64,000 bases of DNA from Pristionchus mayeri (Eukaryota; Nematoda; Chromadorea; Rhabditida; Neodiplogasteridae): NCBI GenBank assembly GCA_036245805.1, contig BTRK01000004.1:33713541-33777540 (forward strand), in the 5' to 3' direction. The notes beneath the pieces are model-generated. The model was not told where the DNA came from. It saw only the letters and a list, made by a program, of their open reading frames with translations, and searched no databases. The position numbers were made by a program, and so were the translations under genes. This document shows positions 47,412 to 59,701 of this stretch, in pieces (position 1 is the stretch's first letter; the number at the start of each line of letters is the position of its first letter).

Positions 47412-47970
47412 AATTTGTGATTTTACGATTTCCGTATCGCATGTGTGTACATAACGGTATTCGATAAAGCTTGATACTTACTATGCTCTTTTTACTTATT
47501 TGACTAATCTGATTTTATTTGATTCAGCCGCGAGAAATATCTTCGAAGATGTATATGGCATTTCCATTCGACAAATTTTTCTCGTTAGTTCGGACGATTT
47601 TTTACAATTTATTTCTAGAAAATTGCTTTCGGAAAACTCATTAATTCCCAAATGAAAAAAATGGCTCTTGTCCGGGCAGATGACATTGTGAAGGTTATTT
47701 GTTCCTTGCCTTGTGAAATGGTCGTCGTGGCACAGATGCAATTTCCATTTCGTATTCTTTCCTCCTTCCCTTTCTTTCCTACCTAGTGTATAGTGAAGAG
47801 AGTCTGAGTCAAGAGCATGGCGAAACCTTTCGTTCTTTCACAACATCGTGGGAGTGCTTATCATTCCCCCTCCCTCCCTTTTAATATTACTCACTTTCTC
47901 ATGCTTTCGCCACTATCAACCCCGCGCCGTGATCACAATCCATTATTTATAGCACGGTTAATTAACAGAG
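47412..47970. other. Intergenic, ending in the Rab A promoter
   Basis: No gene is recognised. Close to the Rab A start there is TTATTTATAG (about 47945-47954), only 17 bp from the ATG at 47971, so it is more likely an upstream TATA for a very short leader or a trans-splice region than a normally spaced box. Confidence 0.4.
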
Positions 47971-49177
<1,207 letters not shown>

Positions 49178-49251
49178 GCGTCTAAGCAAATTTAATTTTC
49201 CTTTGAGATCCTATAGCTTCCCTTTTTTAGTTGTCTGCAATCAAGGTATAA

Positions 49252-50704
49252 CACGTGTATCACGAGTCAGTGGAGGTGTGCGGGAACATTTTCAAAAAAA
49301 TTGTTTCTGATTTCACCCATATTAAAGTATTTGAATATCTTAGACACAAGTTTTCGAAAAATATAGGTCATAGGTCCCAGAGCCGGTTTTTATGAATTTT
49401 CCGGTTTTGCACCCTGCTATCCTGTATTTCAGCTCCCAGATGTGCTAGAGAGATGGCATTCGGCTCAAAATGATCGGAAAATTATTTCCAGAAACTTTTC
49501 TGTTGAAAGTATTTTTGAAAACTGGGAAAGAAAAAAGTTATGCCCAAAAAATCGTTTTTCTATGCAGAAAACAATTTTTTTCTCTACCTAGAGGTGGCCT
49601 TGTCATGGATTTTCTTTTCAAAAATAGTAAGTAGAAGTCATTAGGTACACAGCAAAAATACTTTCGAAAAACAACCATGCCTTCAATGTGGATATTTTTG
49701 GTCAAACATGAAAAATTCGAAAAGTTTGAAAATTCAATTTTTCCTAATCTTCACCAATTCTTTCTCTTGGACTTGAAATAATGTTAGAACTTCATTTATA
49801 GTTTAAAAATCATGCATACATTGTTTGTGGACAATTACAAGTGAGAACGGCGAAAGTGGGGTTCCACTTACACCTCCACATGGAACTCATTGTCTTCCTC
49901 ATCTTCTTCTGACTCCACTGATCTTCTGTGTATTCTAAGCTTTGGCATCGCTGCTCTCTGAGATTGTTTATGTAGTTCCTTAACTGGTTTCTCACCATCC
50001 AGTCCCGGGGCTGAATGGATTTGCCCACCTTCATCAGTCAATGAAAACGATTATGGAACACCGGGAAAAGGCATTCCATCGATTATAAGATTTTCGCCGT
50101 TCTCACTTGTAAATGTCCAAAAACAATATATGCACGATTTTTAAACTATAGATGAAGTTCTAACATTATTTCAAGTCCAAGAGAAAGAATTGGTGAAGAT
50201 TAGGAAAAATTGAATTTTCAAACTTTTCGAATTTTTCATGTTTGACCAAAAATATCCACATTGAAGGCATGGTTGTTTTTCGAAAGTATTTTTGCTGTGT
50301 ACCTAATGACTTCTACTTACTATTTTTGAAAAGAAAATCCATGACAAGGCCATCTCTAGGTAGAGAAAAAATTGTTTTCTGCATAGAAAAACGATATTTT
50401 GGGCATAACTTTTTTCTTTCCGAGTTTTCAAAAATACTTTCAACAGAAAAGTTTATGGAAATAATTTTCCGAACATTTTGAGCCCAATGACATCTCTCTA
50501 GCTCGTCTGTGAGCTGAAATGCAGCGTAGCCGGGGCAAAACCGGAAAATTCATAAAAACCGGCTCTGGGACCTATGACCCATATTTTTCGAAAACTTGTG
50601 TCTAAGATATTCAAATACTTTAATATGGGTGAAATCAGAAAAATTTTTTTGAAAATGTTCCCGGGGTGGTAATTTTTCATCCACTGACTATCACGATACA
50701 TGTG
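49252..50704. mobile_element. Foldback element, family A copy 2 (1453 bp)
   Basis: Ends CACGTGTATCACGAGTCAGT and the complement of CACATGTATCGTGATAGTCA; ATAA on both sides (49248-49251, 50705-50708). Arms of about 600 bp differ at a modest number of sites. Contains the family-A core: CAGCTCCCAGATGTGCTAGA, GGCTCAAAATGATCGGAAAA. It lies about 75 bp beyond the Rab A stop. Confidence 0.87.
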
Positions 50705-51112
50705 ATAAAATGTTTTCAGTTTCGCTGTCCAGTATTAGTAAATCATTGTGTGCTAGAAAATCTTCTAAATTTTGCCTAAATAAATATTTATCGGGAAGAA
50801 TCAGTAGAAACACGTGACAACTATCTTCAAATATGCCCAACACAGTTCTCAAGAGTTTGCTAATACCAACATATAATGGGACACTAAATATGAAGCATTC
50901 GGGAACGATGTGGTGATAGACACAGTTTAATAAATCACTGAGTGATATTATCTTATAAATTCTTAGAAAAAAATCGTTTATCGAAAAAGAAACAGTAGAA
51001 ACACAGACATACTCTTTTTCCAAATGTCCTCAATACTTTGCCTAATCTGTTTGCCAACGTGGTAATCTATCTGCCCGAGCACAATATGCTGAATGGGGCC
51101 ACAGGACAACAA
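50705..51112. other. Intergenic; no gene seen
   Basis: AT-rich DNA between foldback A2 and the 3' end of gene 4. It contains two diverged copies of a stretch with AAAAATC, CAGTAGAAACAC (about 50790-50815 and 50965-51005), perhaps a short local duplication. Confidence 0.45.
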
Positions 51113-52532
51113 TTAATATCCCAGCGTGAGGGTGTTATCCACGATGCGCTGGTTTTCCTGCACATAACTGCCCTCGGGGTTCTCATTGGCAGTGGGAGTG
51201 ATAGGGACGACGTAGCAGAGCGCCGGCTCTTCCACTGATCTCTCCACTCTGTAGATGCGACTGAAAAGCATGGATTATTGAGTTGCAAGTCTAAACCCAC
51301 ATCTGTTGCGGCAATCTGTTCTAAAACGGCTATATATCCGTACATGCGCCACACTTTCTGCCTGTATGTTTTTCATTGCTAATGATCAAGAACTCACCGG
51401 TTCTTGATCACTTTCGCGATGCAGTAGACGATGATTGAAACGACTGAGATGATCACAACCACGCAGTTTATGATTTGATACGGAGGCATTTCTTCGGCGA
51501 TCTAAAGTGGATTACATTGAGATTGTCATGTAAAGCTATTCTGTATCTATCGTCCATCACAGAGGTGCTTCAGCATTGAATCAGTTCATAATGTGCGAGA
51601 AGCAAAGTGAGGAGAGGGAAGGGGTCGGGGAAAGGGGGGGGGGTTAGATTTTAATCCAAGCTGATTAACGGTGACGGTATCATGTTCAGCAGTAGCATTC
51701 ACTGAGTCATCAGGGTAGTCCAGAACGGGTGATGTGACCTGAAAAAAGAAGGATGAAAGCTGCAAGGCTAAGCAGGAAACGAGCGGTTTCAACAGTAATA
51801 GTTATTTCATCTGTGACGATACTGGTATCAGCTTTCTCAATGCTTTCCGTGACGATTCTAACAGTCGTCGTCGGCATCGAGCTAGTTGATACGACTGCCT
51901 CAATGAATGCCCCGATGGTAGTGCGAGATTCATCGAAGCGGGGAAGGCTAGTTACGATGGATGATGCAGAGGGGACTGCGGATTCAGAAGCCTGAAGACG
52001 GAAATGAGTAGATAGTGCAGTACACGCTGTGATTTTAAAAACCTGGGTAAAGTAATGATAACTCACCTCATTAACGGCAGGGCTTCTCTCGGTTTCCTCG
52101 ATTATGACAATGGTGGTGCTCGAGGCGGTCTCGAAGGTAGGACTAGGAACTTTCGTGGCCACTGTCCCGATGGTTGTGAGCGATTCATCGAACTGGGGAA
52201 TTTCGGTGGATGACTCGCTTGGAACTGCGGGTTCAGTGGCCTGAATTTATGTTGAAAATCGGATATTTGTGTACATTGCAATCTCTAAAAAATAAGAAGA
52301 CGGGGAAAATGCCAAGTAAACTCACTTCATTATCTACAGTCGATGTTCCCACGGGGGTCTCATTGGTAGTAGAGTGAGGGTCAGTTTCGGATAGAGGGGG
52401 CGAGGTTTCCCAGATGATTGTCCCGAGGACTATCTCGATGGTGGGACGAGGTTCATCAAGATTGCGAGGGGGCACCACTTTAGCCGATGAAGATGAGAAA
52501 AGAAGGAGAAGGGTGAGGGAGAGTAGATGCAT
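51113..52532 (-). CDS. Thr/Ser-rich single-pass membrane protein 4
   Basis: Exons 52532-52326, 52240-52067, 51991-51794, 51738-51670, 51501-51398, 51260-51113 join to 299 residues. Exon 1: signal peptide (MHLLSLTLLLLFSSSSA) then DEPRPTIEIVLGTI. Exons 2 and 3 repeat a module (IPQFDESLTTIG and LPRFDESRTTIG, ending AVNE). Exon 4 is short. Exon 5 carries one membrane span (about IINCVVVIISVVSIIVY). The tail has RIYRVERSVEEPALCYVV and ends in NTLTLGY. All introns before the membrane exon are phase 0. It looks like a type I surface glycoprotein with a mucin-like ectodomain; ligand or role unknown. It is the anchored relative of gene 3. Confidence 0.82.
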
Positions 52533-52558
52533 CGGGATACTAGTGACTGGTCAACAGA

Positions 52559-52612
52559 CAACTAATGATTTTGCTTCAATCAGGGACTTATATAGGATAC
52601 AAAATGGGCGGA
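52559..52612 (-). promoter_or_regulatory. Core promoter of Thr-rich gene 4
   Basis: On the minus strand: AGCTCCGCCCATTTTG, then CTATATAAG (about 52596-52588), then CATTAGTTG starting at 52567, about 26-28 bp from the TATA start; ATG at 52532. It is the sixth instance of the shared module. Confidence 0.65.
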
Positions 52613-52890
52613 GCTTACAACAGCTGTTCAATCGTAATTTTGCTAAGCCAGCGGGCATGCCGAGTTGACCAGAAGTGGGCTCAAATCGTGAGACTGGAAG
52701 TGAAAGGTGTATGCTCTCTGTGGCGTCGGACCCACTGGCCGAGCTGATGTACACTGAATTTAATTGAACGCTATATGATTTTTGTACCAGCATCTTCTCA
52801 TTCCAACCACGTTTTAGAGCATATACTTTATCGGAGAGCAATATGTACAAACACATAAAATCGAAATATATAAACACGAAAAAAAAGCTA

Positions 52891-53293
52891 TCAGAACACG
52901 AATCGCTCCTTCTCTCTTGACCCATGCTTCACTGTGAAGAGCCTATTCCCAAGGTCGTTATCGCTTGCTGAAAAATATCATTTGTTTATCATTAATAAAA
53001 ACCTATTTTTTTACCTTGCACCAGGTGATAGTTGGCAGTGTACTTGAGCCCATTGGGATAAGCTTCGCAAGTACTTGCAAACCACAACTTCTTCTTCATT
53101 TGAGGCAGATGCTGAATATTTCAAGTTCATATGATATTCCATTTCTCGGACCTTTCTAAGTGCATCAGCCGAATCACGAGTGAGATAGAGGGGGTAGGTG
53201 TAGTTTTCGATGCAGAGATTGCTCAGTCTTCGAGAGAACATTTCTATGAAGATTGGCGCTCATTCGATGTGTTCACAACCGAAGAAGAATCTG
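52891..53293 (-). pseudogene. F-box-like gene, partial copy 3 (last exons)
   Basis: Covers the end of the FFFGC exon, ENYTYPLYLTRDSADAL, LPQMKKKLWF-like and the final exon (REKERFVF, stop at 52891). Like copy 1 it lacks the intron after FFFGCE and carries the same TGA in place of Trp, so it derives from the copy 1 lineage. Upstream it ends at 53293, about 130 bp before truncated maT element 3. Its 3' flank (52770-52890) matches that of the intact copy at 56910-57020. Confidence 0.78.
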
Positions 53294-53423
53294 AGTGCAC
53301 TTCTTCGATATTTGGCCCATTCTCCTCCCTTTCCTACCTATCCCACTTGTTTCTAGGTACTTCTCGTTGATTTTTGGTCACACAACCCGGGTAAGGAATG
53401 TGCAATGATTGGGGAGGGTGGGG

Positions 53424-54281
53424 TATTATCGGAAGGTCCAATGTCGCCCTTTGAAGTGGGAACGTGACCAGGGAAGAAGGGTCTTCTCCAGGATCTCCTT
53501 GATGCAATAGTGCATGTTCACTTTGGCACCGGGCTTGACGAAAACAAGGGGAATCTTGTCGGCGGAACACACTCCTGCACAAACCATCACTGACTGCGGG
53601 TGAGAAACTCGAGAGACGGTTTTGCCTCTGGCGTTGGCTTGCACGGCAAACTGGGCGATCACTCTCGTATTCTGACTATTGAAGACCTGCTCCACAGTGA
53701 AGATCTTCTCATCCGAGTAGACAGTCGTAAGATGCTCGGCCATCGCCAGGAGCTTCTTGCATCTCTTCAGTTTATTTTCCTTGTGAATGGCAGTCAGACC
53801 ATGGCCCTTTCGCATCTTGTAAGGGTGAGACATGAGTCCAGAATGGACGATCTTGCGGACCGAATGCTCGTCAATCCCGAGGTCATGGGCCATATTTCTC
53901 ATAGATCTCTTGGGATTGCGTGCAACTCGCATCTGCACGATTTTCTTGTGCTTCTGAGTGACAGCGGAGTGAGGTCTGCCCACTATAGGACGGTCCTTAG
54001 TCGTGCCAAGCTCCTTGAAACGGCGGACGGTCTTGAACACGGTCGGACGGGAAACACGTAGTTTCTTCGAGATTTCAGCTGGGCTCTCTCCAGTAGTCCA
54101 AAGGTCAATAATTGATTGCCGGAACTGGTGGGGTCGAACCATGACTAGGGGAAACTATTTGAAGTGCGCGTTGAATACCTCTTACTATTTGCTAAATGGT
54201 GTTATAACATGTATTAACAAGTTTTCAGGAATGATGAAATATTTGAGTTCAAACTTTGTTTCCATACTTTCTCCGCACCTG
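53424..54281 (-). mobile_element. maT element 3, C-terminus deleted
   Basis: The transposase frame runs from ATG at 54142 (MVRPHQFRQSIIDLWTTG) to about 53426 (HFKGRHWTFR): HTH region, GRPH hook and first catalytic Asp (TVYSDEKIF) are present, but the second and third Asp and the far end are gone. The remaining terminal repeat reads CAGGTGCGGAGAAAGTATGG at 54281, next to TA. The family is the same as maT element 2. Confidence 0.87.
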
Positions 54282-54647
54282 TAAACGTCCGTATATTACA
54301 TATATCAAGCAAACTTCTGTGCATTTTTCTGAGTAATTTGCTCGTCATTTCCATTATGAAAAGAGCAGGGCATCATGCCGTTCCCTAGAGTCAATGCGAG
54401 CGAACACATCAGAATTTCTCCGCAAAATCATTTACCATGTTTTGCACATTAACAGCGAGTAAATAGAGTTCGTTTTCATGCATAACTTTGAGAAAAAATG
54501 ATCCGGCAATCAAATGAGCGGGCAACATAACCACACTTATTTCTCCTCAACCAATCTCAAAAAATACATAAAATAGGTACAGAATCTCCTTCAACAAAAA
54601 AATTTCCGGACTTAACGATCAGAGGCTAAATGATCAAGGAAACATAT

Positions 54648-56019
54648 CACGGGCATCACGAGCCAGTGGAGGTGTGCGGGAACAATTTCCACTTTTATTT
54701 TTTGTTTTGCTTCATATTATAGTGGTAGCATACCCTAGAGACAACTTCTTGAAATTTCTGGGTCCCAGGTCCGAGAACCGTCATTTAGGAATTTTCCGGT
54801 TTTGTACCCGGATCTACTGTATTTCAGCTCCCAGATGAGCTAGAGAGCTGGAATTGGGCTCAAAATGCGCGGAAAAATAAGTTGAACAACTTTTATGTTG
54901 AAAGGTAGGCCGTAGGATTGCAAGTTCATAAACTATTAACAAAAAACTGAAATTTCAAATAAAAATAAAATCATAGCATCTCGGTAAGGGACAAACCCAG
55001 TGAATTTTATTACAGATTATGGAAGAACAAGTCCATACGCGTATAGAAACAAATTGAAATAGGCAACTTCAGGGTGGCCTACGCCCGCTGTATAGCTCTG
55101 AATGTTGAAAACCATCAATTTCAAATTTTGAAATTTGAACGCGTATAGAAACAAATTGAAATAGGCAACTTCAGGGTGGCCTACGCCCGCTGTATAGCTC
55201 TGAATGTTGAAAACCATCAATTTCAAATTTTGAAATTTGAACGCGTATAGAAACAAATTGAAATAGGCAACTTCAGGGTGGCCTACGCCCGCTGTATAGC
55301 TCTGAATGTTGAAAACCATCAATTTCAAATTTTGAAATTTGAACGCGTATAGAAACAAATTGAAATAGGCAACTTCAGGGTGGCCTACGCCCGCTGTATA
55401 GCTCTGAATGTTGAAAACCATCAATTTCAAATTTTGAAATTTGAACGCGTATAGAAACAAATTGAAATAGGCAACTTCAGGGTGGCCTACGCCCGCTTTA
55501 TAGCTCTGAATGTTGAAAACCATCAATTTCAAATTTCAAAATTTGAAATTGACGGTTTTCAACATTCAAAGCTATACAGCGGGCGTAGGCCACCTTGAAG
55601 TTACCTATTTCAATTTGTTTCTATACGCGTATGGACTTGTTCTTCCATAATCTGTAATAAAATTCACTGGGTTTGTCCCTTACCGAGATGCTATGATTTT
55701 ATTTTTATTTGAAATTTCAGTTTTTTGTTAATAGTTTATGAACTTGCAATCCTACGGCCTACCTTTCAACATAAAAGTTGTTCAACTTATTTTTCCGCGC
55801 ATTTTGAGCCCAATTCCAGCTCTCTAGCTCATCTGGGAGCTGAAATACAGTAGATCCGGGTACAAAACCGGAAAATTCCTAAATGACGGTTCTGGGACCT
55901 GGGACCCAGAAATTTCAAGAAGTTGTCTCTAGGGTATGCTACCACTATAATATGAAGCAAAACAAAAAATAAAAGTGGAAATTGTTCCCGCACACCTCCA
56001 CTGGCTCGTGATGCCCGTG
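54648..56019. mobile_element. Foldback element, family A copy 3
   Basis: Ends CACGGGCATCACGAGCCAGT, close to A2 (CACGTGTATCACGAGTCAGT), and GGAGGTGTGCGGGAAC just inside. ATAT flanks both ends, though within a palindrome this is automatic. Core motifs CAGCTCCCAGATGAGCTAGA and GGGCTCAAAATGCGCGGAAA are present in both arms. A 102-bp unit is amplified near the centre. Confidence 0.83.
55037..55540. repeat. Tandem repeat, 102-bp unit, about five copies
   Basis: GAACGCGTATAGAAACAAAT recurs at 55137, 55239, 55341 and 55443, exactly 102 bp apart. Units are almost identical; one has TTTATAG for TGTATAG. Because 102 is a multiple of three an open frame of 171 residues runs through it on the minus strand, but this follows from the repeat. 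The opposite arm of the palindrome has one unit, so the expansion came after the foldback formed. Confidence 0.93.
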
Positions 56020-56477
56020 ATATGTTTCCTTGATCATTTAGCCTCTGATCGTTAAGTCCGGAAATTTTTTTGTTGAAGGAGATTCTGTACCTATTTTATG
56101 TATTTTTTGAGATTGGTTGAGGAGAAATAAGTGTGGTTATGTTGCCCGCTCATTTGATTGCCGGATCATTTTTTCTCAAAGTTATGCATGAAAACGAACT
56201 CTATTTACTCGCTGTTAATGTGCAAAACATGGTAAATGATTTTGCGGAGAAATTCTGATGTGTTCGCTCGCTTTGACTCTAGGGAACGGCATGATGCCCT
56301 GCTCTTTTCATAATGGAAATGACGAGCAAATTACTCAGAAAAATGCACAGAAGTTTGCTTGATATATGTAATATACGGACGTTTACAGGGTGCGGAGAAA
56401 GTATGGAAACAAAGTTTGAACTCAAATATTTCATCATTCCTGAAAACTTGTTAATACATGTTATAACACCATTTAGC

Positions 56478-57021
56478 ATCATTTTGATGCCTTGAACCAG
56501 TCTCTAGCTTGACAATGAATCGATATCTTAATTTTTGGCATCAATTTTGCAGCAAGGCTGCAGCCAATGTGCGACCGAGCAGAAACTTCAAATTTTTACT
56601 CTGGATATACCTCGGCAATATCTCCAACGTCAGAAAGTTTGGCAAGCTGGAAAAATTCTGTATAAGAATAACGCCTGTTTGAAAAAGTGAAATTCGATTG
56701 CGTTATAACTACGCAATCATTTAGGATGCACGTGATGACGCAATATGTGCATCGTATTCATCGATGGGTATGATAGATAGTGCTACAACATCTAACTTCC
56801 TAAGTCAAATGCAGAAAACGTTATATGAAAAAGGGAAATCGTATGAATACTTTCCGGCGCTACTGTATGTGTCCTGTTTGCGGTACTGGCTCTCCCTTCT
56901 TGAATCTTCGGTGCCAGCATGCTCCCATTCCAACCACTTATTAGAAAATATACTTTATCGGAGAACAATATGTACAAACACGCACTATTGATACTTTGAA
57001 ACGCAAACAATATGTAGGCTA
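56478..57021. other. 3' flank of F-box-like copy 2; no gene seen
   Basis: The right part (56910-57021) is homologous to 52770-52890 and is the shared 3' flank of the F-box-like copies, with ACTTTATCGGAGA(A/G)CAATATGT conserved. The left part holds no recognisable feature. Confidence 0.5.
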
Positions 57022-59633
57022 TCAGAAAACGAATCGCTCTTTCTCCCTTGACGCATATTTCACAGTGAAAAATCTGCTACCGAGCTCATTATCGCTTGCT
57101 GAAAAATAGCCTTTGTTTATAATCAAGAAAAAAGCTAATTTTACCTTGCACCAGATGACTGTTGGAAGTGTAGTTCAGTCCATTCGGGTAAGCCTCACAG
57201 GTACTCGCAAACCAAAACTTCTTCTTCATTTGAGGTAGACGCTGAGTATTTCAAGTTTATTTTGCTTCATCAATATATTTCCGAACCTTCCTAAGGGCAT
57301 CAGCCGAATCGCGAGTCAGGTAGAGGGGGTAGGTGTAGTTTTCGATGCAGAGCTTGTTCAGTCTTCGAGAGAACATCTCTAGGAAGACGGGCGCCCATTC
57401 GATGTCCTGACAAAGGTATCAAATGTAAAGGTGCTTGAGCTTATAGTCGTCTAGAGACAACAACGTTAGATGAGACAGTCTGGTGAAACCGGCTGCGAGA
57501 AATGTCTACGTATCCCAGCTGGAACCAAGTGCTTATAGGGAAAGTTAACTTCCGCGGCTGCATATTTACCTCACAACCGAAGAAGAACTTTCGAGAGGCG
57601 TCGAATTCAGTTTTCTTCTCTGATTGATAGAGGTGCATAGATTTGACGAAAGTCGATAGATCAATGAGGAACGCCACTGGAAACCTACGTTTTAATGCAA
57701 ATTGATAACTCGTTTCAAACCTGGATTTACTTTACGAAAGACGAGTTTGCGAAAACTCATGAACAAATGGTCGACTTCGCACTTGATAACGGTTCTCGTG
57801 ATGACTTTTCTGAAAAACAGGCTCTGTTTTAAAAAAATAATCAAAAACTCAAAATGATAGTGGAAATGAACGCGAAAGTAGAAGAAAGAGTATCGTTTTT
57901 TTAAAGTTTTTTTTCTCAAAAATGTATTCGAAATATGAAGCAAAACTTACGCGAAAGTAGAAGAGAGCTGGTCATTGGCAACTTTCAGCTTCTTGAACTT
58001 GATTGTCTCCAGCATTGCCGAGATTGTCAGTAGGGTTTCCCTGGTTATGCATTGATTCATGGCCACCTGCAATGGCAAATTAACTTTTAAAAACTTGTAA
58101 AATGTATTTTTTACCTTCTCAATTCGTCTTCCTATCGCACCTCTGAGATGCGCCCATGAATTCTCGTCGTCTATCACCGTGTTGAGATTGGCATTGTAGA
58201 TCTGCACGCAATTTTCTATTCAGAACACAATGCTAACGATATCAAACAAAATATGAAAAAATGATATATTAAATTCCTCACATTCGGTCTGCCAGAAAGG
58301 GCGAAGTGCGTCCTGTGAACTGTTGTGTTGGAGCCATGGAGAGGCTCGCGAAGCTTCAGGCGGAGTTCGAACAATGCAGACTTGCCCTTGGGCACATACA
58401 TGGACACATCGAGCGTAGGGGAGAGAAAGCGAGAAATAGCGCCTGTGAACACGAGTTCCTTTACGAGAGGAACTGTGGCTGGCTGGAGCGCGAAGGAATC
58501 GACTTGAGAGCGAAGAGTGCGCGAGGTCTGGAATTTTTTGTATTTGCTCGAAGAGTTCCGAACGATGGTGAAAATGATTCAACACTCACAGCTCTGAGCT
58601 GGAACACGGCCTCCGGAACGTATTCTATGATCTTCCAGATTAGATCTCGCGTTAGGAGTTCGAGAGAGGAGAGGCCATCGAGGTAGTTGTCAAATTCATC
58701 AGAGTATGTAGAGAGGAGAGTCGATGATTGCCATGACCATGTCGGTGATTTGACAGGTGGCATTATCTCCATTTCGAAAGCTGAAAGAATAAACTGAAAC
58801 TGATAAACTACAGAGTTTGATGGCAAAGAAAGGGTCAGCAGGGCAGTCTGGTTTTTATCGCCTCTTTTATAGTGAACCGGAAAGCCAAGCACGCGCAAAT
58901 AGGGAATGGTAAGCGTGAGGGAAAACAATAACAGGGAGATCCTAGCACTACATGACCCCGCGAGGAGAGCCAGTAAAAATGAATGCATAGCCAAAGGCGA
59001 ACTTTTTTTTGCGTGGTTCCAGAACGATTTCTCACACTGGGAAAGAAACCTAAAAAAGGGGCCAATAATGTGCGACACATTCAAATGGTCTCAAGTATCA
59101 CGTGTTGTTTTTTTCTCGAGCGAAAAAATTGGGCAGTTCACATTCTAAAGTCGGATGCTTTTGTCGCTCATCGTATTTATAAGACAGAGGGTACGAGGGT
59201 GGAGGGCACGTGCTAGTACGAGACAGTACGAGTCAGTACATTGCCAGTCAGTACCAAGCAGAGTATCAGCCAGCGCGATTGGAATGAGCAATGGTCAAAA
59301 GCTCGTTCCAAACGCGTATTTTTCTTTATTCTAATGGTTCCTATGAAAAATCAACGATCTTCTAACGAATAACCTTTTTATAGTCAAAGAAGAACGCGCT
59401 AGTACGAGTTAGTTCGAGCTATTACCAAGCAGAGTACCAGGGTTGAAGCGTGTTGTGCTTCATTTATCATAATATTCGTATAATTTTCAGAATCGAAAAC
59501 AGCGATCTTCTCCCTATCAAGACTGGTTATCATAATCAAAGAATTGCTAGTGCCACTCACCCGTCGACCATCGTCGCTTTCTATCTCTGCTGTTTGTGAT
59601 GCTGACTAGCACGGTGTCCGCTCCAATCCGCAT
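57022..59633 (-). CDS. F-box-like nematode protein, copy 2 (intact)
   Basis: Exons: 59633-59561, 58780-58590, 58527-58282, 58201-58115, 58066-57951, 57809-57721, 57676-57570, 57406-57287, 57241-57145, 57098-57022; they join to 400 residues. Exon 1 is MRIGADTVLVSITNSRD. Exon 2 could also start at its own ATG (58772, MEIMPPVKSP, 373 residues) after trans-splicing at TTCTTTCAG. SLELLTRDLIWKIIEYVPEAV resembles an F-box, the part that docks on SKP1 in ubiquitin ligases; later parts (LKLREPLHGSNTTVHRTHF, CEVDHLFMSFRKLVF, YTYPLYLTRDSADAL) are not a fold I recognise. The role as a substrate adaptor is inferred. Copy 1 and partial copy 3 are dead relatives. Confidence 0.75.
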
Positions 59634-59692
59634 GATCTCTATCACTGGCCGGGGGGGGGGGGAAGCTGTAGCCGGGCTTCTACTCCTCCCCT

Positions 59693-59700
59693 TTTATATT
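59693..59700 (-). promoter_or_regulatory. TATA box of F-box-like copy 2
   Basis: On the minus strand AATATAAAAGGGG lies about 60 bp before the ATG at 59633; copy 1 has AATATAAAAAGGGG at the same distance. A G-run (59651-59662) lies between box and ATG. A second promoter-like set (TATAAAAGAGG near 58872, TTTATCAGTTTC near 58805) precedes exon 2. Confidence 0.55.
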
Positions 59701-59701
59701 T

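Larger units (their letters stand above)
54190..56477. repeat. Palindrome 5: nested palindrome that includes a transposon end
   Basis: About 54190-55130 is the reverse complement of 55537-56477. It includes the last 92 bp of maT element 3 (its terminal repeat is mirrored at 56386), 365 bp of flank and, in the centre, foldback A3. The arms look nearly identical. Mirroring of sequence outside the foldback shows that the palindrome grew beyond the element's own ends. Confidence 0.88.

Noticed and set aside
55017..55532. 171-residue open frame with five 34-residue repeats
   Set aside because: The frame stays open only because the 102-bp DNA unit is a multiple of three; it lies inside a foldback element and has no signal, start context or splice evidence.
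55037..55540. CRISPR-like array (regular 102-bp units)
   Set aside because: Units are continuous and near identical, with no unique spacers, in a eukaryotic sequence.
59649..59662. Poly-G/poly-C runs (also 18230-18242, 20080-20091, 25441-25460, 51636-51645) as functional G-quadruplex sites
   Set aside because: Single homopolymer runs with variable length are more likely slippage or sequencing-prone tracts; only their position near promoters is mildly suggestive.
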